Under the pieces are notes generated by a model. The model was not told the DNA's origin, did not search any database, and was given only the letters and a program-made list of their open reading frames with translations. Position numbers and translations under genes: made by a program. A stretch of DNA of 64,000 nucleotides from Ideonella sp. WA131b. Lineage in GTDB: Bacteria; Pseudomonadota; Gammaproteobacteria; Burkholderiales; Burkholderiaceae_C. Positions 8,681 through 17,888 of this stretch are shown in pieces (within the stretch, counting starts at the first letter, position 1; every line of letters begins with the position of its first letter). The stretch spans positions 920,431 to 984,430 of the forward strand of contig JAGTJW010000002.1 in the NCBI GenBank assembly GCA_023657425.1. Direction: 5' to 3'.

Positions 8681-9631
8681 ATGACGCAGTCACTGCACCC
8701 CATGCTCAACATCGCCGTCAAGGCGGCTCGCACCGCGGGTTCCATCATCAACCGCGCCGCGCTTGACCTGGAAGTGCTCAAGGTCGGCAGCAAGGGGCCC
8801 AACGACTTCGTCTCGGAGGTCGACCGCAACGCCGAGGCCGCCATCATCGAGACGCTGCTGGAGGCCTATCCGGGCCACGGCATCCTGGCCGAGGAGAGCG
8901 GCCGCGAGCACGGCGCGCGCGACAGCGAGTACGTCTGGATCATCGACCCGCTGGATGGCACGACCAACTTCCTGCACGGCTTCCCGGTCTATGCGGTCAG
9001 CATCGCGCTGGCCGTGCGCGGCCAGGTGCAGCAGGCGGTGGTGTACGACCCGACGCGAAATGATCTCTTCATCGCCAGCAAGGGCCGCGGCGCCTTCCTC
9101 AACGATCGGCGTCTGCGGGTGAGCAAGCGCACCCGCCTCTCGGACGCCCTCGTGGGCACGGGCTTCCCCTTCCGCCGTGGCGACAATTTCAAACGTTATG
9201 TGAAGATGTTCGAGGAGGTGATGCAGTCCTGCGCCGGGCTGCGCCGCCCGGGGGCTGCGGCACTGGACCTCTGCTATGTGGCCGCCGGCTGCTACGACGG
9301 CTTCTTCGAGATGGGACTGAACCCCTGGGACATGGCCGCGGGATCGCTGATGATCACGGAGGCTGGCGGCCTGATCGGCAACTTCACCGGCGAGAGCGAC
9401 TACCTGCACCAACGCGAGGTGGTGGCCGGCAACCCCAAAGTCTTCGGTCAACTCGTCAGCATCCTGGCGCCTTACACGCGCGTGATCAAGGACGAGCCCG
9501 CCGTGCCGGGACGCAGACCTGCGCCCCCCAATGCCGATGCCGTGCTGCAGTCTGAGGCGGTGGCGCCCACCAGCAAGACCCCGGTGCGCGTCCGCCGTGC
9601 CGCGCCTGCCGGCGACGACGCCCCGATGTGA
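8681..9631 (+). CDS. suhB: Inositol-1-monophosphatase family protein SuhB
   Basis: A 316-residue member of the inositol monophosphatase superfamily. SuhB hydrolyses myo-inositol-1-phosphate and also joins the rRNA transcription antitermination complex in enterics. The Mg2+ site is complete: EESG near residue 71, DPLDGTTNF starting at D89, and the C-terminal [17 protein letters not shown]. The start at 8681 gives the usual short lead into [15 protein letters not shown]. About 50 extra residues rich in Pro, Ala and Arg follow the enzyme domain compared with the 267-residue E. coli protein; their role is unknown. Confidence 0.93.
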   Translation: MTQSLHPMLNIAVKAARTAGSIINRAALDLEVLKVGSKGPNDFVSEVDRNAEAAIIETLLEAYPGHGILAEESGREHGARDSEYVWIIDPLDGTTNFLHGFPVYAVSIALAVRGQVQQAVVYDPTRNDLFIASKGRGAFLNDRRLRVSKRTRLSDALVGTGFPFRRGDNFKRYVKMFEEVMQSCAGLRRPGAAALDLCYVAAGCYDGFFEMGLNPWDMAAGSLMITEAGGLIGNFTGESDYLHQREVVAGNPKVFGQLVSILAPYTRVIKDEPAVPGRRPAPPNADAVLQSEAVAPTSKTPVRVRRAAPAGDDAPM

Positions 9632-9647
9632 GCGTCGGCGGCTGCCT

Positions 9648-9863
9648 TCAACCGAACCCCATCCACCAAAGTCCGTGGAACACGTGGCCCCAGACCAGGA
9701 TGTTGAAGCCCAGAAGCGCGAACACCCGTGAGGCGGCCCAGAACGCGCGCGCCCGCCGGTCGCAAGCCGGCTCGCCGGTGAGGACGTAGAGCACCCGGTC
9801 CAGGACAGCCGGCGCCAAGGTGCCGATGATCAGCGCGCCCATCACCCAGTAGAACACCGTCAT
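9648..9863 (-). CDS. Small two-helix membrane protein, function unknown
   Basis: A 71-residue protein with two hydrophobic segments (about residues 4-22 and 44-66) around a charged centre (DRRARAF). I do not recognise the family. It ends 16 bases past the suhB stop on the opposite strand and stands alone before the glucan locus. Coding nature is supported by its hydrophobic pattern and a clean ATG and stop; it could still be a spurious frame. Confidence 0.55.
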   Translation of the reverse strand: MTVFYWVMGALIIGTLAPAVLDRVLYVLTGEPACDRRARAFWAASRVFALLGFNILVWGHVFHGLWWMGFG

Positions 9864-9949
9864 TCGGCGATTGTGCGCAGCGGCCCCGGGTAGGCGGGGC
9901 CGCTGGCGGGCAGGCGCCTGCTTCGGTGCAGGGCCAAGGCGGAGAGCTT

Positions 9950-12034
9950 TCAGTCGATCGTGATGCCGCCTTGAAGCACGATGGTCGTCGGGAAGCGGCC
10001 CTCACCGGTGGCCACATTGCGGTTGGCGCCGCTGGTGCGCACGCCGTCCGACAGCTCGTTGTCGCCGCCCACGCCCTGGAACGAGATCTGCGAGATCGGC
10101 GAAGCCGCCAGCGCCTGCGCCACGGTGGTGGCCGCCCCGCCGCAGTCCTGCACCAGCGCAAACGAGCTCAGCGGGATCGCGTAGTCGGTGGCAGCCTGCG
10201 CGGTGGGCGTGACCACGCGGCGCAACTGCAGCCGGCAGGTGCCGCCACCGGCCGTGTAGCGCTTGCCCAGGTCCATCACGATCATGAAGTTCTTCGTCGT
10301 GCTGCCGAACCACTCCGGGTTCTGGCCCAGCTTGAAGCGCAGCGTGGTCTGCGAACCCACCTGCACGCCCGGGGTGTCCGCGGTGTTGCTGAAGCCGCCC
10401 GTCACTCCCGGCGCCTGCACGAAGATGCCCATGTACATGGCCGTGGCCGGGCTGGGCGTCGTGTAGTAGTAGAAGAAGAAGCTCTCGGCCGCGGTCTTGG
10501 TCGGTGAGAACTCGCCGCCGCCGCCGCAGTTGATGGGCTGCCCGTTGCAATTGAAGCCGTCGAAGTTGCTGCCGCTGAAGCCGCCGAACTCGCCGCCTTC
10601 GATCGTGCGGTTGCCGGTGGCGAAGCCTGTGGAGAAGGTCAACGGCCCGCCGCCGCTCGTCGGCGCTGCCAGGAGCGTGACCGCATCGAAGAAGTAGGAC
10701 TGACCCGGGGGCGCGTCGACGGTGCCCAGGCGCGGCAGCAACACGATCTTGTTGAAGGTCAGCGCCGGGTCGACGCCGGAGAAGGTCCAGCTCAGGGTCT
10801 GCCAGCCCACCACGACCGCTTCGTTGGCCTGCACGTCGCCAGAGTTTGCGCCGTTCGGGCCTTCGATCTTCATCACCATCGGGATCCCCGCCAGGGGCGA
10901 GTGCACCTGGGCGGTGATGGTGCGGCGCGTCGCCGTCAGCGGCACCAAAGTCTCGATGATGCCCAGCGCATAGACCTGGCCACCCGAGCGCAACACCCTG
11001 AAGCTGTTGCCTGAGCCGCCGCCCGCCGGACCGGCCGTGACATTGCTGCCTTCGGCGCCCTCGAATCCCGCCACCGTCGGCAGGATGGTGTCGAAGTTGG
11101 CGAGCACGGTGCCGGCAGCCGCCGGTGGCGCTGGGTTCTCGATGAGCGAGATGGCATCAAAGAAATACGACTGCCCCGGCGGCGCATCGACCGTGCCCAG
11201 GCGCGGCAGCAGCACGACCTTGTTGAAGGTGAGCGCGGGGTTCACGCCGGAGAAGGTCCAGCTGAGCGTCTGCCAGCCCACGACGACGGTCTCGTTGGCC
11301 TGCACGTCGCCGGAATTGGCACCGTTCGGACCTTCGATCTTCATCACCATCGGAATGCCTGCCAAGGGCGAGTGCACCTGGGCGGTGATGGTCTTGCGCG
11401 ACGCCGTCACCGGCACCAAAGTCTCGATGATGCCCAGCGCATACACCTGGCCGCCCGAGCGCAACACCCTGAAGCTGTTGCCCGAGCCGCCGCCCGCCGG
11501 GCCGGCTGTGACGGAGCTGCCCTCGGCGCCCTCGAAACCCACCGCGCTGGGGGACACTGTGTCGAAGTTCGCGAGCACCACGGTGCCACTGGTGGGCGGC
11601 GGCGGTGGCACGGTGTTGAAGGCCTTGCTCGCCGACACGGCGGCGTTGCCGGCCCCGGTGGCATCGCTGACATTGTTGGCCGCCACCGTGATCTGCACGG
11701 TGCCCGTGCTGGCCGCGTTGGGCGTCACCACCAGCGTGGCGCTCGTTCCCGACAGCCGCGTGAAGGCGCCCTTGGCGCCCCCGATGACAGCCACGTCGTC
11801 GGCCGTGAACGAGGTTCCCACGTCGCGGTTGAACGAAAACGTGAATGTGATCGGCCCGGTGGCCGTCTCGGCGCTCACGTTGTTGGTGATCGTCACCACG
11901 GGTGCGGCCGGTGTGACGACGCTGCCGGGCTGATCAGGCGGTGCCTCGCCGCCGCCGCCGCCGCAGGCGGCCAGCGAGAGCGCGAGCGCCACCGCCAGGG
12001 CGGCCAGAGGAGGGCGGGGCTGGGGGGTGGTCAT
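9950..12034 (-). CDS. Surface lipoprotein: Ig-like domain, tandem binding-like repeats, C-terminal domain
   Basis: A 694-residue secreted lipoprotein. The signal peptide ends in the lipobox LAAC, giving lipidated Cys24 followed by a Gly run. Next come an Ig-like domain (about 35-145), two nearly identical beta-rich modules (about 152-294 and 309-451) that begin VLANFDT and end near GQSYFFDA, and a distinct C-terminal domain (about 455-694) with several Cys and aromatics. The repeated modules look like carbohydrate-binding domains, but I cannot assign a CBM family. It sits beside GH81 and has the shared palindrome 61 bases before its ATG, so a role as a beta-glucan-binding surface protein is inferred. 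No catalytic motif is evident. Confidence 0.75.
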   Translation of the reverse strand: MTTPQPRPPLAALAVALALSLAACGGGGGEAPPDQPGSVVTPAAPVVTITNNVSAETATGPITFTFSFNRDVGTSFTADDVAVIGGAKGAFTRLSGTSATLVVTPNAASTGTVQITVAANNVSDATGAGNAAVSASKAFNTVPPPPPTSGTVVLANFDTVSPSAVGFEGAEGSSVTAGPAGGGSGNSFRVLRSGGQVYALGIIETLVPVTASRKTITAQVHSPLAGIPMVMKIEGPNGANSGDVQANETVVVGWQTLSWTFSGVNPALTFNKVVLLPRLGTVDAPPGQSYFFDAISLIENPAPPAAAGTVLANFDTILPTVAGFEGAEGSNVTAGPAGGGSGNSFRVLRSGGQVYALGIIETLVPLTATRRTITAQVHSPLAGIPMVMKIEGPNGANSGDVQANEAVVVGWQTLSWTFSGVDPALTFNKIVLLPRLGTVDAPPGQSYFFDAVTLLAAPTSGGGPLTFSTGFATGNRTIEGGEFGGFSGSNFDGFNCNGQPINCGGGGEFSPTKTAAESFFFYYYTTPSPATAMYMGIFVQAPGVTGGFSNTADTPGVQVGSQTTLRFKLGQNPEWFGSTTKNFMIVMDLGKRYTAGGGTCRLQLRRVVTPTAQAATDYAIPLSSFALVQDCGGAATTVAQALAASPISQISFQGVGGDNELSDGVRTSGANRNVATGEGRFPTTIVLQGGITID
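10683..11109. repeat. Tandem repeat unit A inside the lipoprotein gene
   Basis: This segment matches 11154-11580 at an offset of 471 bases (157 codons), with roughly nine bases in ten identical by eye and even higher protein identity. It encodes the second of the two binding-like modules. The closeness of the copies indicates a fairly recent in-frame duplication or gene conversion. Confidence 0.85.
11154..11580. repeat. Tandem repeat unit B inside the lipoprotein gene
   Basis: Partner of the unit at 10683-11109; it encodes the first (N-terminal) binding-like module. Differences between units are mostly third-position changes. Confidence 0.85.
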
Positions 12035-12094
12035 GGCAGGCTGTCCTCGGGTGGTGGAGTCCGCGGACTCCGAGGCATGGATGAGCGAAGGCTC

Positions 12095-12108
12095 TGAAAG
12101 CGCTTTCA
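12095..12108. promoter_or_regulatory. LacI-type operator 1 (lipoprotein gene)
   Basis: Perfect palindrome TGAAAGCGCTTTCA, identical to three other copies in the window. It lies two bases downstream of the -10 box of the minus-strand promoter for the lipoprotein gene, where a bound repressor would block initiation. The CG-centred form is typical for LacI-family proteins. Confidence 0.88.
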
Positions 12109-12110
12109 TG

Positions 12111-12140
12111 AGTATGGTGATGAGGAGGCGTCGTTGACAA
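12111..12140 (-). promoter_or_regulatory. Promoter of the lipoprotein gene
   Basis: On the minus strand TTGTCA (12135-12140) and CATACT (12111-12116) are 18 bases apart, a fair sigma-70 promoter. Operator 1 follows directly, and the ATG is 76 bases below the -10. Confidence 0.6.
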
Positions 12141-12198
12141 GGGTGTCGACCTCCTCGCTTTCCCGTAGGCCGGGCCGGGCGTCGGGGTCGGCACGGCT

Positions 12199-14544
12199 TC
12201 AGGGCAGGCTGATGCGGGCGAGTTGCCCCGGTGGCACGGTGAGCCGCTGGCCGTCGCTGAAGCGCACCTCCAGCGGCGCCTTGCGGGCGTTGAACGCCAG
12301 ATAGGTGCGGCGGCCGTCGGCGCGCCGGAACACCGCGTGCAGCGGCGTGTCGGCGGTGATGCCGAAGTCCGGCAAGCCCTTGTCCTGCAGCCCGAGCATG
12401 AAGCTCAGCGCAAAGCTGCGCGACGCGCCGATCTCCACCGAGCCCCAGCGGTCCCAGGTCTTCAGCGCCTCCTCGGGGTCGGCCAGCGCCAGGTACTTGG
12501 CGAAGATGTCCTGCCAGATGTCGCGGGGCGGCGGCGGGTTGGGCTTCCTGGCGATGCGGTTCCACAGCGCGGTCTCGGCCGGCAGTGTGGCCTGGCTGCG
12601 CCTGACGAAGGCCGGGTCGCGCCCGAGGTAGGTGTGGGCCGTCGTCACCGGCAGCAGGTTGATGCCCTTGATCTGGCGCGGGTCGTCGGTCCACCAGGTG
12701 TTGTGCTGGTACATGCCGCCGAACAGCAGGCTGACCTCGGCGTTCCTGTACTCGGGCGCGAACACCAGGCCGTGGATGTCGAACCAGTAGTGGTTGATGG
12801 CCTCGATCTCGCTCGTGTAGAGGTAGACGCCCAGGTCGCGCAGCGCCTGGTTGCCGGTGATCTCGCCCCAGAGGATCAGGCCGATCCAGGCGTTGATCGA
12901 CTCGGAGGACGACTCGTTGTTGTTGCCGAACTCGCCCACCCCAATGCCGTTGGCCCAGGTGTGGGACTCGTAGGGGTCCCAGTTGCGCAGGAACGGAAAG
13001 TCCGCGCGGCCGCGCTCGGCGGTGGCGATGTCGGCGATCAGCAGCTCGATCATCCCGCCCCAGCGGTCGCGCGCCATCCAGGCCGGGTCGCGCAGCGCCA
13101 GCTCTGCGGCGGTGCGGATCCAGTAGCCGTACCAGAAGTGGTGGTCGTTGATCTCGGCCACGGCGAAGAACTCGTCGGGGTAGATCGACACCAGGCCCAT
13201 GGCCTCGTCGCGCTGCACGTAGCCGCGGCTGCTGTCGCCGCCGAGCCACTCTTCCATGCGCTTCTTCGTCATGTCGAGCAGCCGGTCGCGGCGGGCGAGG
13301 TCGCCCTGCTGCTCGAAACGCTCGGCCAGCTTCATCGTGCGCAGCAGGCCCTTGCCCGCCCAGTAGGCGCTGCGGCCCTGGCGCTGCAGCTCGCGGCCGG
13401 CGGTGGCGAAGTCCTTGTCCATCACGTCTTCGAGCTGCGCCTGGCGGGGTGATCCCGTGATCGCCGGCCAGAACGGCACGAAGCCGTTGTAGCGGGTGCT
13501 GACGGTGAACTGCGGCGCCGCCAGCAGGCGCAGCGGACCGCGCACGGTGTTGAACGCCAGCCCGAGCCGGCCCTCCACCGCGGCGTTGCGGAACCAGTGG
13601 TGCGGGTAAAGGCCCAGCAAAGGGCCGTTGTCGGCGCCTTCCATCACCTGCGTCGTGGCCGTGAAAGTGGTGTCGACGCGGCTGGCGGCCTCGTCGTAGC
13701 GCCACTCGACGCGCGTGCGCGTGATGAAGGCGTAGGCATGGCGCGTGAACAGCGCCAGCGTCTCGGCCTTGTTGTCGGGAAGTGCCGCCACCGACAGGTA
13801 GCCCTTGCCGGCCGGCAGCCGCGCCAGCCACTCGGTCGGCGACACCGCCTCCCAGGCCACGCCCGTGGGCCCGAACAGCGCATAGGTCTTGGTGCCCACC
13901 TGGAGTGCCAAAACGCGCGGGTCGGCGCCAGCATGCAGGCGCTGGCCGGCAGCCGGCAGCCGCACGCGCAGGTCGCCACGCGTGACGCGCAGCGACGCGA
14001 ACGGGTGGCCGCGGGCCACCGTGGTGAGCAGATCGTCGGCGCCACGGGCCATCGAAATGTCGATCGACCAATCGTCGGCGTTGGCCAGCAGCGCCCGGCC
14101 GGGCTCGAAGGCCACCGGGCTGATGATCAACGGGTCGCGGTGGGGATAGCGGATCTCCACGTCCTGCCGCACGGTCGCGACCGCCTCCTTGGACGGCAGC
14201 GCGAACTCCAGCCCGGCCGGCGTGGCCTTGACGGTGATCGGCTGCACGAACACGGCCTCGGGCTTGTCGCTGAAAGCCAGCGTCGAGTACCACTGGTTGG
14301 TCGGCGCCGCCCGCTTCAGCATGGCCTCGGTGCGAAACGGCGCGCGGGGTACAGGCTTGTCACCCGGCTTGGGGGAGAGGAGATAAGCGCCCTCGCCCAG
14401 CTTCACAGGCTGGGCCTCGGCCGGCAGCGCCGCCATCGCGACGGCGGCGAGAACCAGCATCGCGCTCGCTGCCCGCCAGAACCGGAGGGCCCAGAGGGCC
14501 GAAGCCGCCGCTCGGGTGTCGAGGCGGGCGTTGCAAGCCGTCAT
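12199..14544 (-). CDS. Secreted GH81 endo-beta-1,3-glucanase
   Basis: A 781-residue glycoside hydrolase family 81 enzyme that cuts internal beta-1,3-glucosidic bonds with inversion. A long signal peptide (hydrophobic core about 30-44, cleavage near PAEAQ) directs export. Family hallmarks are APTNQWYSTLAF near the N-terminus, INDHHFWYGYW with the likely catalytic acid Asp467, and NNNESSSES with Glu544 and Glu548, where the family's catalytic base sits. The start at 14544 opens the signal peptide. Operator 2 lies 48 bases upstream. It is divergent from the porin-like operon and is likely the first enzyme to attack the polymer outside the cell. Confidence 0.93.
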   Translation of the reverse strand: MTACNARLDTRAAASALWALRFWRAASAMLVLAAVAMAALPAEAQPVKLGEGAYLLSPKPGDKPVPRAPFRTEAMLKRAAPTNQWYSTLAFSDKPEAVFVQPITVKATPAGLEFALPSKEAVATVRQDVEIRYPHRDPLIISPVAFEPGRALLANADDWSIDISMARGADDLLTTVARGHPFASLRVTRGDLRVRLPAAGQRLHAGADPRVLALQVGTKTYALFGPTGVAWEAVSPTEWLARLPAGKGYLSVAALPDNKAETLALFTRHAYAFITRTRVEWRYDEAASRVDTTFTATTQVMEGADNGPLLGLYPHHWFRNAAVEGRLGLAFNTVRGPLRLLAAPQFTVSTRYNGFVPFWPAITGSPRQAQLEDVMDKDFATAGRELQRQGRSAYWAGKGLLRTMKLAERFEQQGDLARRDRLLDMTKKRMEEWLGGDSSRGYVQRDEAMGLVSIYPDEFFAVAEINDHHFWYGYWIRTAAELALRDPAWMARDRWGGMIELLIADIATAERGRADFPFLRNWDPYESHTWANGIGVGEFGNNNESSSESINAWIGLILWGEITGNQALRDLGVYLYTSEIEAINHYWFDIHGLVFAPEYRNAEVSLLFGGMYQHNTWWTDDPRQIKGINLLPVTTAHTYLGRDPAFVRRSQATLPAETALWNRIARKPNPPPPRDIWQDIFAKYLALADPEEALKTWDRWGSVEIGASRSFALSFMLGLQDKGLPDFGITADTPLHAVFRRADGRRTYLAFNARKAPLEVRFSDGQRLTVPPGQLARISLP

Positions 14545-14592
14545 ATCAGCATCCCCTGTGGGCACAGACACGTTCTGCGCGACGATTGTTTG

Positions 14593-14606
14593 TGAAAGCG
14601 CTTTCA
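14593..14606. promoter_or_regulatory. LacI-type operator 2 (GH81)
   Basis: TGAAAGCGCTTTCA palindrome upstream of GH81 on the minus strand. Candidate promoter elements further upstream are weak: CTGACG (14632-14637) and GATCAG (14609-14614), 17 bases apart. The operator position next to the presumed -10 matches the other three sites. Confidence 0.85.
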
Positions 14607-14690
14607 TCCTGATCTCGCGTTTACCCGCACGCGTCAGGTGGGGCGTGGCCGATCCGGGCTGCGCGAGGGTAAACACGCAGCCACCGCGCG

Positions 14691-14720
14691 TTGACGCGGA
14701 CGCGCCGCGGACCGTATTCT
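14691..14720 (+). promoter_or_regulatory. Promoter of the porin/GH17/GH30/transporter operon
   Basis: TTGACG (14691-14696) and TATTCT (14715-14720) are separated by 18 bases, a good sigma-70 promoter. Operator 3 begins two positions after the -10 and the first ATG is at 14770. Confidence 0.7.
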
Positions 14721-14721
14721 G

Positions 14722-14735
14722 TGAAAGCGCTTTCA
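14722..14735. promoter_or_regulatory. LacI-type operator 3 (porin operon)
   Basis: TGAAAGCGCTTTCA palindrome covering the expected transcription start of the plus-strand operon, one base after the -10 box. It shares a 225-base divergent intergenic region with operator 2. Confidence 0.88.
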
Positions 14736-14769
14736 ACGCAACCCCACCCAGCCCCAGACGGCCCGAGCC

Positions 14770-16125
14770 ATGCAGCACACCCCCTCTCGTCCATTGGGTC
14801 TCCAGGCCCACTCTGCTGAGCCACCGCGGCGATCGGCCCGCCGGCTGGTGTCGCTGGCGCTGTGCGTCTCCGGGCTGGTCTACGGCCAGGCCGCGCTGGC
14901 TCTGGAGTGGGGCCCCTTCAGCCTGACCGGCTTCGCCAAAGCCAGCGTCAGCCGCGTCAGCAACGGATGCGAAGGCTGCCAGCGCGAGCCCGACGCCAAC
15001 CGCCACTTTCTTTGGGCCGACGACGTCGTCTTCGGCAAGCGCTATGGCGGGCTCACGACCGACAGCGTGCAGTTCCAGCCCACGCTGGGCCTGAAGTTCG
15101 ATCTGCCCAAGGGCTTCAAGCTGTCGGCCGCGTACTCGCAACGCCTGCGCGACGGCGAGCCCGACCTGCCCGGTGTGGTCTACGAGCGCAGCGCGACGCT
15201 GTCGCACGAGTTCTACGGCACGCTCGCGATCGGCAACTTCCCGTCGCGCAGCTGGAACCGGGCGGACTTCCCCTATGCCTCTGACGTCGGGCAGACCGCC
15301 TTCAGCGACTCGGGCGCCGCCTACGGCATCCTCACCCATGCCGTGCGCTACACCTCGCGCGAGCTCTTCGTCGCCGAGGGCAACCTGGTGCTTGAACTCA
15401 CCTACGACCAGGGCGATACGAACTTCAAGCGCAACAAGCCTGAGCTGTACGAACTCTGGGCGCTGTGGGGCCGCGGGCCCCTGCTGGTGGAGGCCGTCGC
15501 CCAGTCGGCCCGCAATGGCGCGGCCGGGGCCTTCGCCAAGGCAGGCTTCACCGGCCTGACACCCTTCCCCGAGCGCGACGATGGCCAGCTCGGCGGCAAC
15601 AGCCAGGGCATCTTCATGCTGCTGGCGAAGTTCCAGATCGGCACCGCCTACGAGCTCTCCGGCGGCCTGCGTTTCAACCGCTGGAGCGGCGCCTACGCCG
15701 TGGCACTGACCGCGGGCTCGCAGGCGCAGTGGAGCAACGCCTTCAACGTCGACTGGAACGGCGTGGACGCGAAGGGCGTTCGCAACCCCGGCTACTCGGC
15801 AAGGTCCACAGACTTCATGCTCGGCTTGCGCAAGTACGTCAGCCCCAAGCTGGTGGCCTACAGCGGTCTCACACTCCTGGGCCGTGCGTCCACCGCCAAT
15901 CCCAGCGAGCGCGGTCAAAGCAACTCGGCCACCTTTGCCAGCCTGGGCGCCAGGTACGACCTGGGCAGCGGGCTCAGCGTTTCGGGGTCATTGAACGGGG
16001 TGTGGTACCGCAGCAAGGGACTGGCCCCGCTGAGCATGCCCGCGCACGACGCCTTCTCGAACGTCGACTCCCGCGTTGCCAGCCGTGGCAACTGGTTGTC
16101 GCTCGAAGCGAACTACACGTTCTGA
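14770..16125 (+). CDS. Outer-membrane porin-like beta-barrel for glucan oligosaccharides
   Basis: A 451-residue exported protein with a signal peptide (hydrophobic core about 27-42, cleavage near ALA-LEWG) and alternating beta-strand pattern through to a C-terminal aromatic, NYTF, the usual barrel-assembly signal. No TonB box or plug domain is seen, so it looks like a passive or specific porin. I do not recognise a named family. As first gene of the operon with GH17, GH30 and the transporter, and 34 bases below operator 3, its likely cargo is beta-glucan oligosaccharides; this is inferred from context. The two Cys near residues 73 and 76 may form a disulfide. Confidence 0.78.
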   Translation: MQHTPSRPLGLQAHSAEPPRRSARRLVSLALCVSGLVYGQAALALEWGPFSLTGFAKASVSRVSNGCEGCQREPDANRHFLWADDVVFGKRYGGLTTDSVQFQPTLGLKFDLPKGFKLSAAYSQRLRDGEPDLPGVVYERSATLSHEFYGTLAIGNFPSRSWNRADFPYASDVGQTAFSDSGAAYGILTHAVRYTSRELFVAEGNLVLELTYDQGDTNFKRNKPELYELWALWGRGPLLVEAVAQSARNGAAGAFAKAGFTGLTPFPERDDGQLGGNSQGIFMLLAKFQIGTAYELSGGLRFNRWSGAYAVALTAGSQAQWSNAFNVDWNGVDAKGVRNPGYSARSTDFMLGLRKYVSPKLVAYSGLTLLGRASTANPSERGQSNSATFASLGARYDLGSGLSVSGSLNGVWYRSKGLAPLSMPAHDAFSNVDSRVASRGNWLSLEANYTF

Positions 16126-16139
16126 GACCGAGGTTCCCC

Positions 16140-17888
16140 ATGATGTCCAACCGGCTCCCCAAGCTGCCCGGCAGCACCCGCCGAACCCTGGCCTGCGCCT
16201 TCGTGGTGGCCCTCGCCGCCGGGCTGTCGGCCTGCGGCGGCGGCGGCTATACGCCCAGCGCCGTATCGCAGAGCGCCGAACGGCGCGAGCTGCCCCAGGC
16301 GCTGCTGACACGCGCCGCGATCAATTACTCGCCGTACCGCACATCGAGCGGGCCCGCCGACCTCGCCAACGAGGTCATCACGCCGGCCCATGTGCTGGAG
16401 GACCTGCGCCTGATCCAGGCCACCGGCATCGGCACCATCCGGCTGTTCAGCAGCCGGGCCTTCGCAGAGACGGTGCTGAAGGTGATCCGCGACAACAACC
16501 TCGACCTGAAGGTGCAGCTCGGCGCATTCCCCAATCCGGCCAGCACCCCTGCCGCCGAGGCCGAGAACCAGGCCGAGCTCAACGCCTGCATCCAGCTGGC
16601 CAACGCGTACCCCCAGATCGTCGTGGCGGTCAGCGTCGGCAACGAGAAGCTGGTGGAGTGGTCGGCCAACCGCATGGAGCCGGCGGTCATCGCCTCGTAC
16701 CTCCGCAAAGTGCGCGCCGCAGTCAGCCAGCCGGTCACGACCAACGACAACTGGCTGATGTGGTCGAAGGTTCCCCGCGAGGTGGCCGAGACCATCGACT
16801 TCGCGGCCGTGCACGTCTACCCTTTCCTCGACACCTTCTACGACCCCACCAAGTACGACTGGCGGCAGAAGTCCGTGCCCGAAGCACAACGTGCCAAGGC
16901 CATGATCGACGCCACCATGGCCGAGGCCAAGAAGCAGTTCGAGGACGCGCGCGCGGGCCTGGCCAAGCTGGGCCTGGGCAATATCCCGATGGTCATCGGC
17001 GAGACGGGCTGGGCCGCGGTCGACACCAACGGCGGCCCGAGCCTGGCTTTCCGCGCCCACCCGGTCAACCAGAAGATGTACTTTGACGCGCTGCAGGTGT
17101 GGGCGCAGCAAGGCCGGCTCGACAAGCAAGGGCCGAAGGCGATCTTCTTCTTCCAGGCCTTCGACGAGCCCTGGAAGCAGGGCGACGACGGCTGGGGCCT
17201 GTTCAACGCGCAGCGCCAGGCGCGTTACACCGTGCAGTCGCTGGGCACCTGCGGCGTGACCTGGGCCTGCGAGCCCGGCAGCTACACGCTCGCCGACGCG
17301 GTGAAGTGGGTGCCGCCGACACTGGCCGCGCCCGTGACGGCCAGCCGCTACACGCTGTTCGCCGACACCGCCGTGCCGGGCGAGGAGCGCGCCACCGGCT
17401 TGCGATGGGACCCGTTCGTGGCCACCGGCTACCGCGACAGCAGCGCCGGGCCGGCTTCGCCGGACGGCGGCGTGCACTTCGAGATCACGCCCAATCCGGC
17501 CAACTTCGGCTGGGGTCTGTTCCAGTACTCCGGCACCGGCGTGCTGGCCAACCTGAGCAACTTCGCGGGCGGACAGCTGAGCTTCCAGGTGCGCAGCGAC
17601 GGCTACCCGGGCAAGATCGAGGTCGGCATCAGCACCGACACCGAGGACCGCGACATCCAGGAGGCCTTCCTGCAGATCGCGCCCGGCCAGTACGGCTACT
17701 GCAACAGCAACAGCTGGTGCGAGGTGTCGATCCCGATCTCGGCCTTCGTGGCGGCGAATCCCAAGCTCGACCTGCGCTACGTGAACTTCCGCTTCATCGT
17801 CGCCGACCGCTTCAGCTTCACCGACAAGCCGTTGAACCTCACCGGTCTGCCGCTGGTTCGCATCGACAACCTGCGCTGGACACGATGA
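16140..17888 (+). CDS. GH17 beta-1,3-glucanase lipoprotein with C-terminal binding-like domain
   Basis: A 582-residue lipoprotein; the signal ends in LSAC (lipidated Cys32). Residues about 60-375 form a GH17 TIM barrel: INYSPYR, GTIRLFSSRAF, VSVGNEK with the acid/base Glu169, VHVYPFLDTFYD and VIGETGWA with the nucleophile Glu288. Residues about 400-582 make a beta-sandwich like the galactose-binding-like domain found at the end of some exo-glucosidases, probably a glucan-binding module. GH17 enzymes retain configuration on beta-1,3-glucan. It follows the porin gene by 14 bases; ATG is doubled (16140 and 16143). Likely anchored in the outer membrane, making oligosaccharides for the porin. Confidence 0.88.
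   Translation: MMSNRLPKLPGSTRRTLACAFVVALAAGLSACGGGGYTPSAVSQSAERRELPQALLTRAAINYSPYRTSSGPADLANEVITPAHVLEDLRLIQATGIGTIRLFSSRAFAETVLKVIRDNNLDLKVQLGAFPNPASTPAAEAENQAELNACIQLANAYPQIVVAVSVGNEKLVEWSANRMEPAVIASYLRKVRAAVSQPVTTNDNWLMWSKVPREVAETIDFAAVHVYPFLDTFYDPTKYDWRQKSVPEAQRAKAMIDATMAEAKKQFEDARAGLAKLGLGNIPMVIGETGWAAVDTNGGPSLAFRAHPVNQKMYFDALQVWAQQGRLDKQGPKAIFFFQAFDEPWKQGDDGWGLFNAQRQARYTVQSLGTCGVTWACEPGSYTLADAVKWVPPTLAAPVTASRYTLFADTAVPGEERATGLRWDPFVATGYRDSSAGPASPDGGVHFEITPNPANFGWGLFQYSGTGVLANLSNFAGGQLSFQVRSDGYPGKIEVGISTDTEDRDIQEAFLQIAPGQYGYCNSNSWCEVSIPISAFVAANPKLDLRYVNFRFIVADRFSFTDKPLNLTGLPLVRIDNLRWTR

Noticed and set aside
12034..14293. Treating the lipoprotein gene as part of a 1447-residue frame
   Set aside because: The upstream part is a shadow frame of GH81 and lacks domain character; the lipoprotein signal begins at 12034.
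12199..15918. Extending GH81 upstream to give a protein of over 1200 residues
   Set aside because: The extra N-terminus is antisense to the porin-like gene and crosses operators and promoters. The signal peptide at 14544 sets the start.
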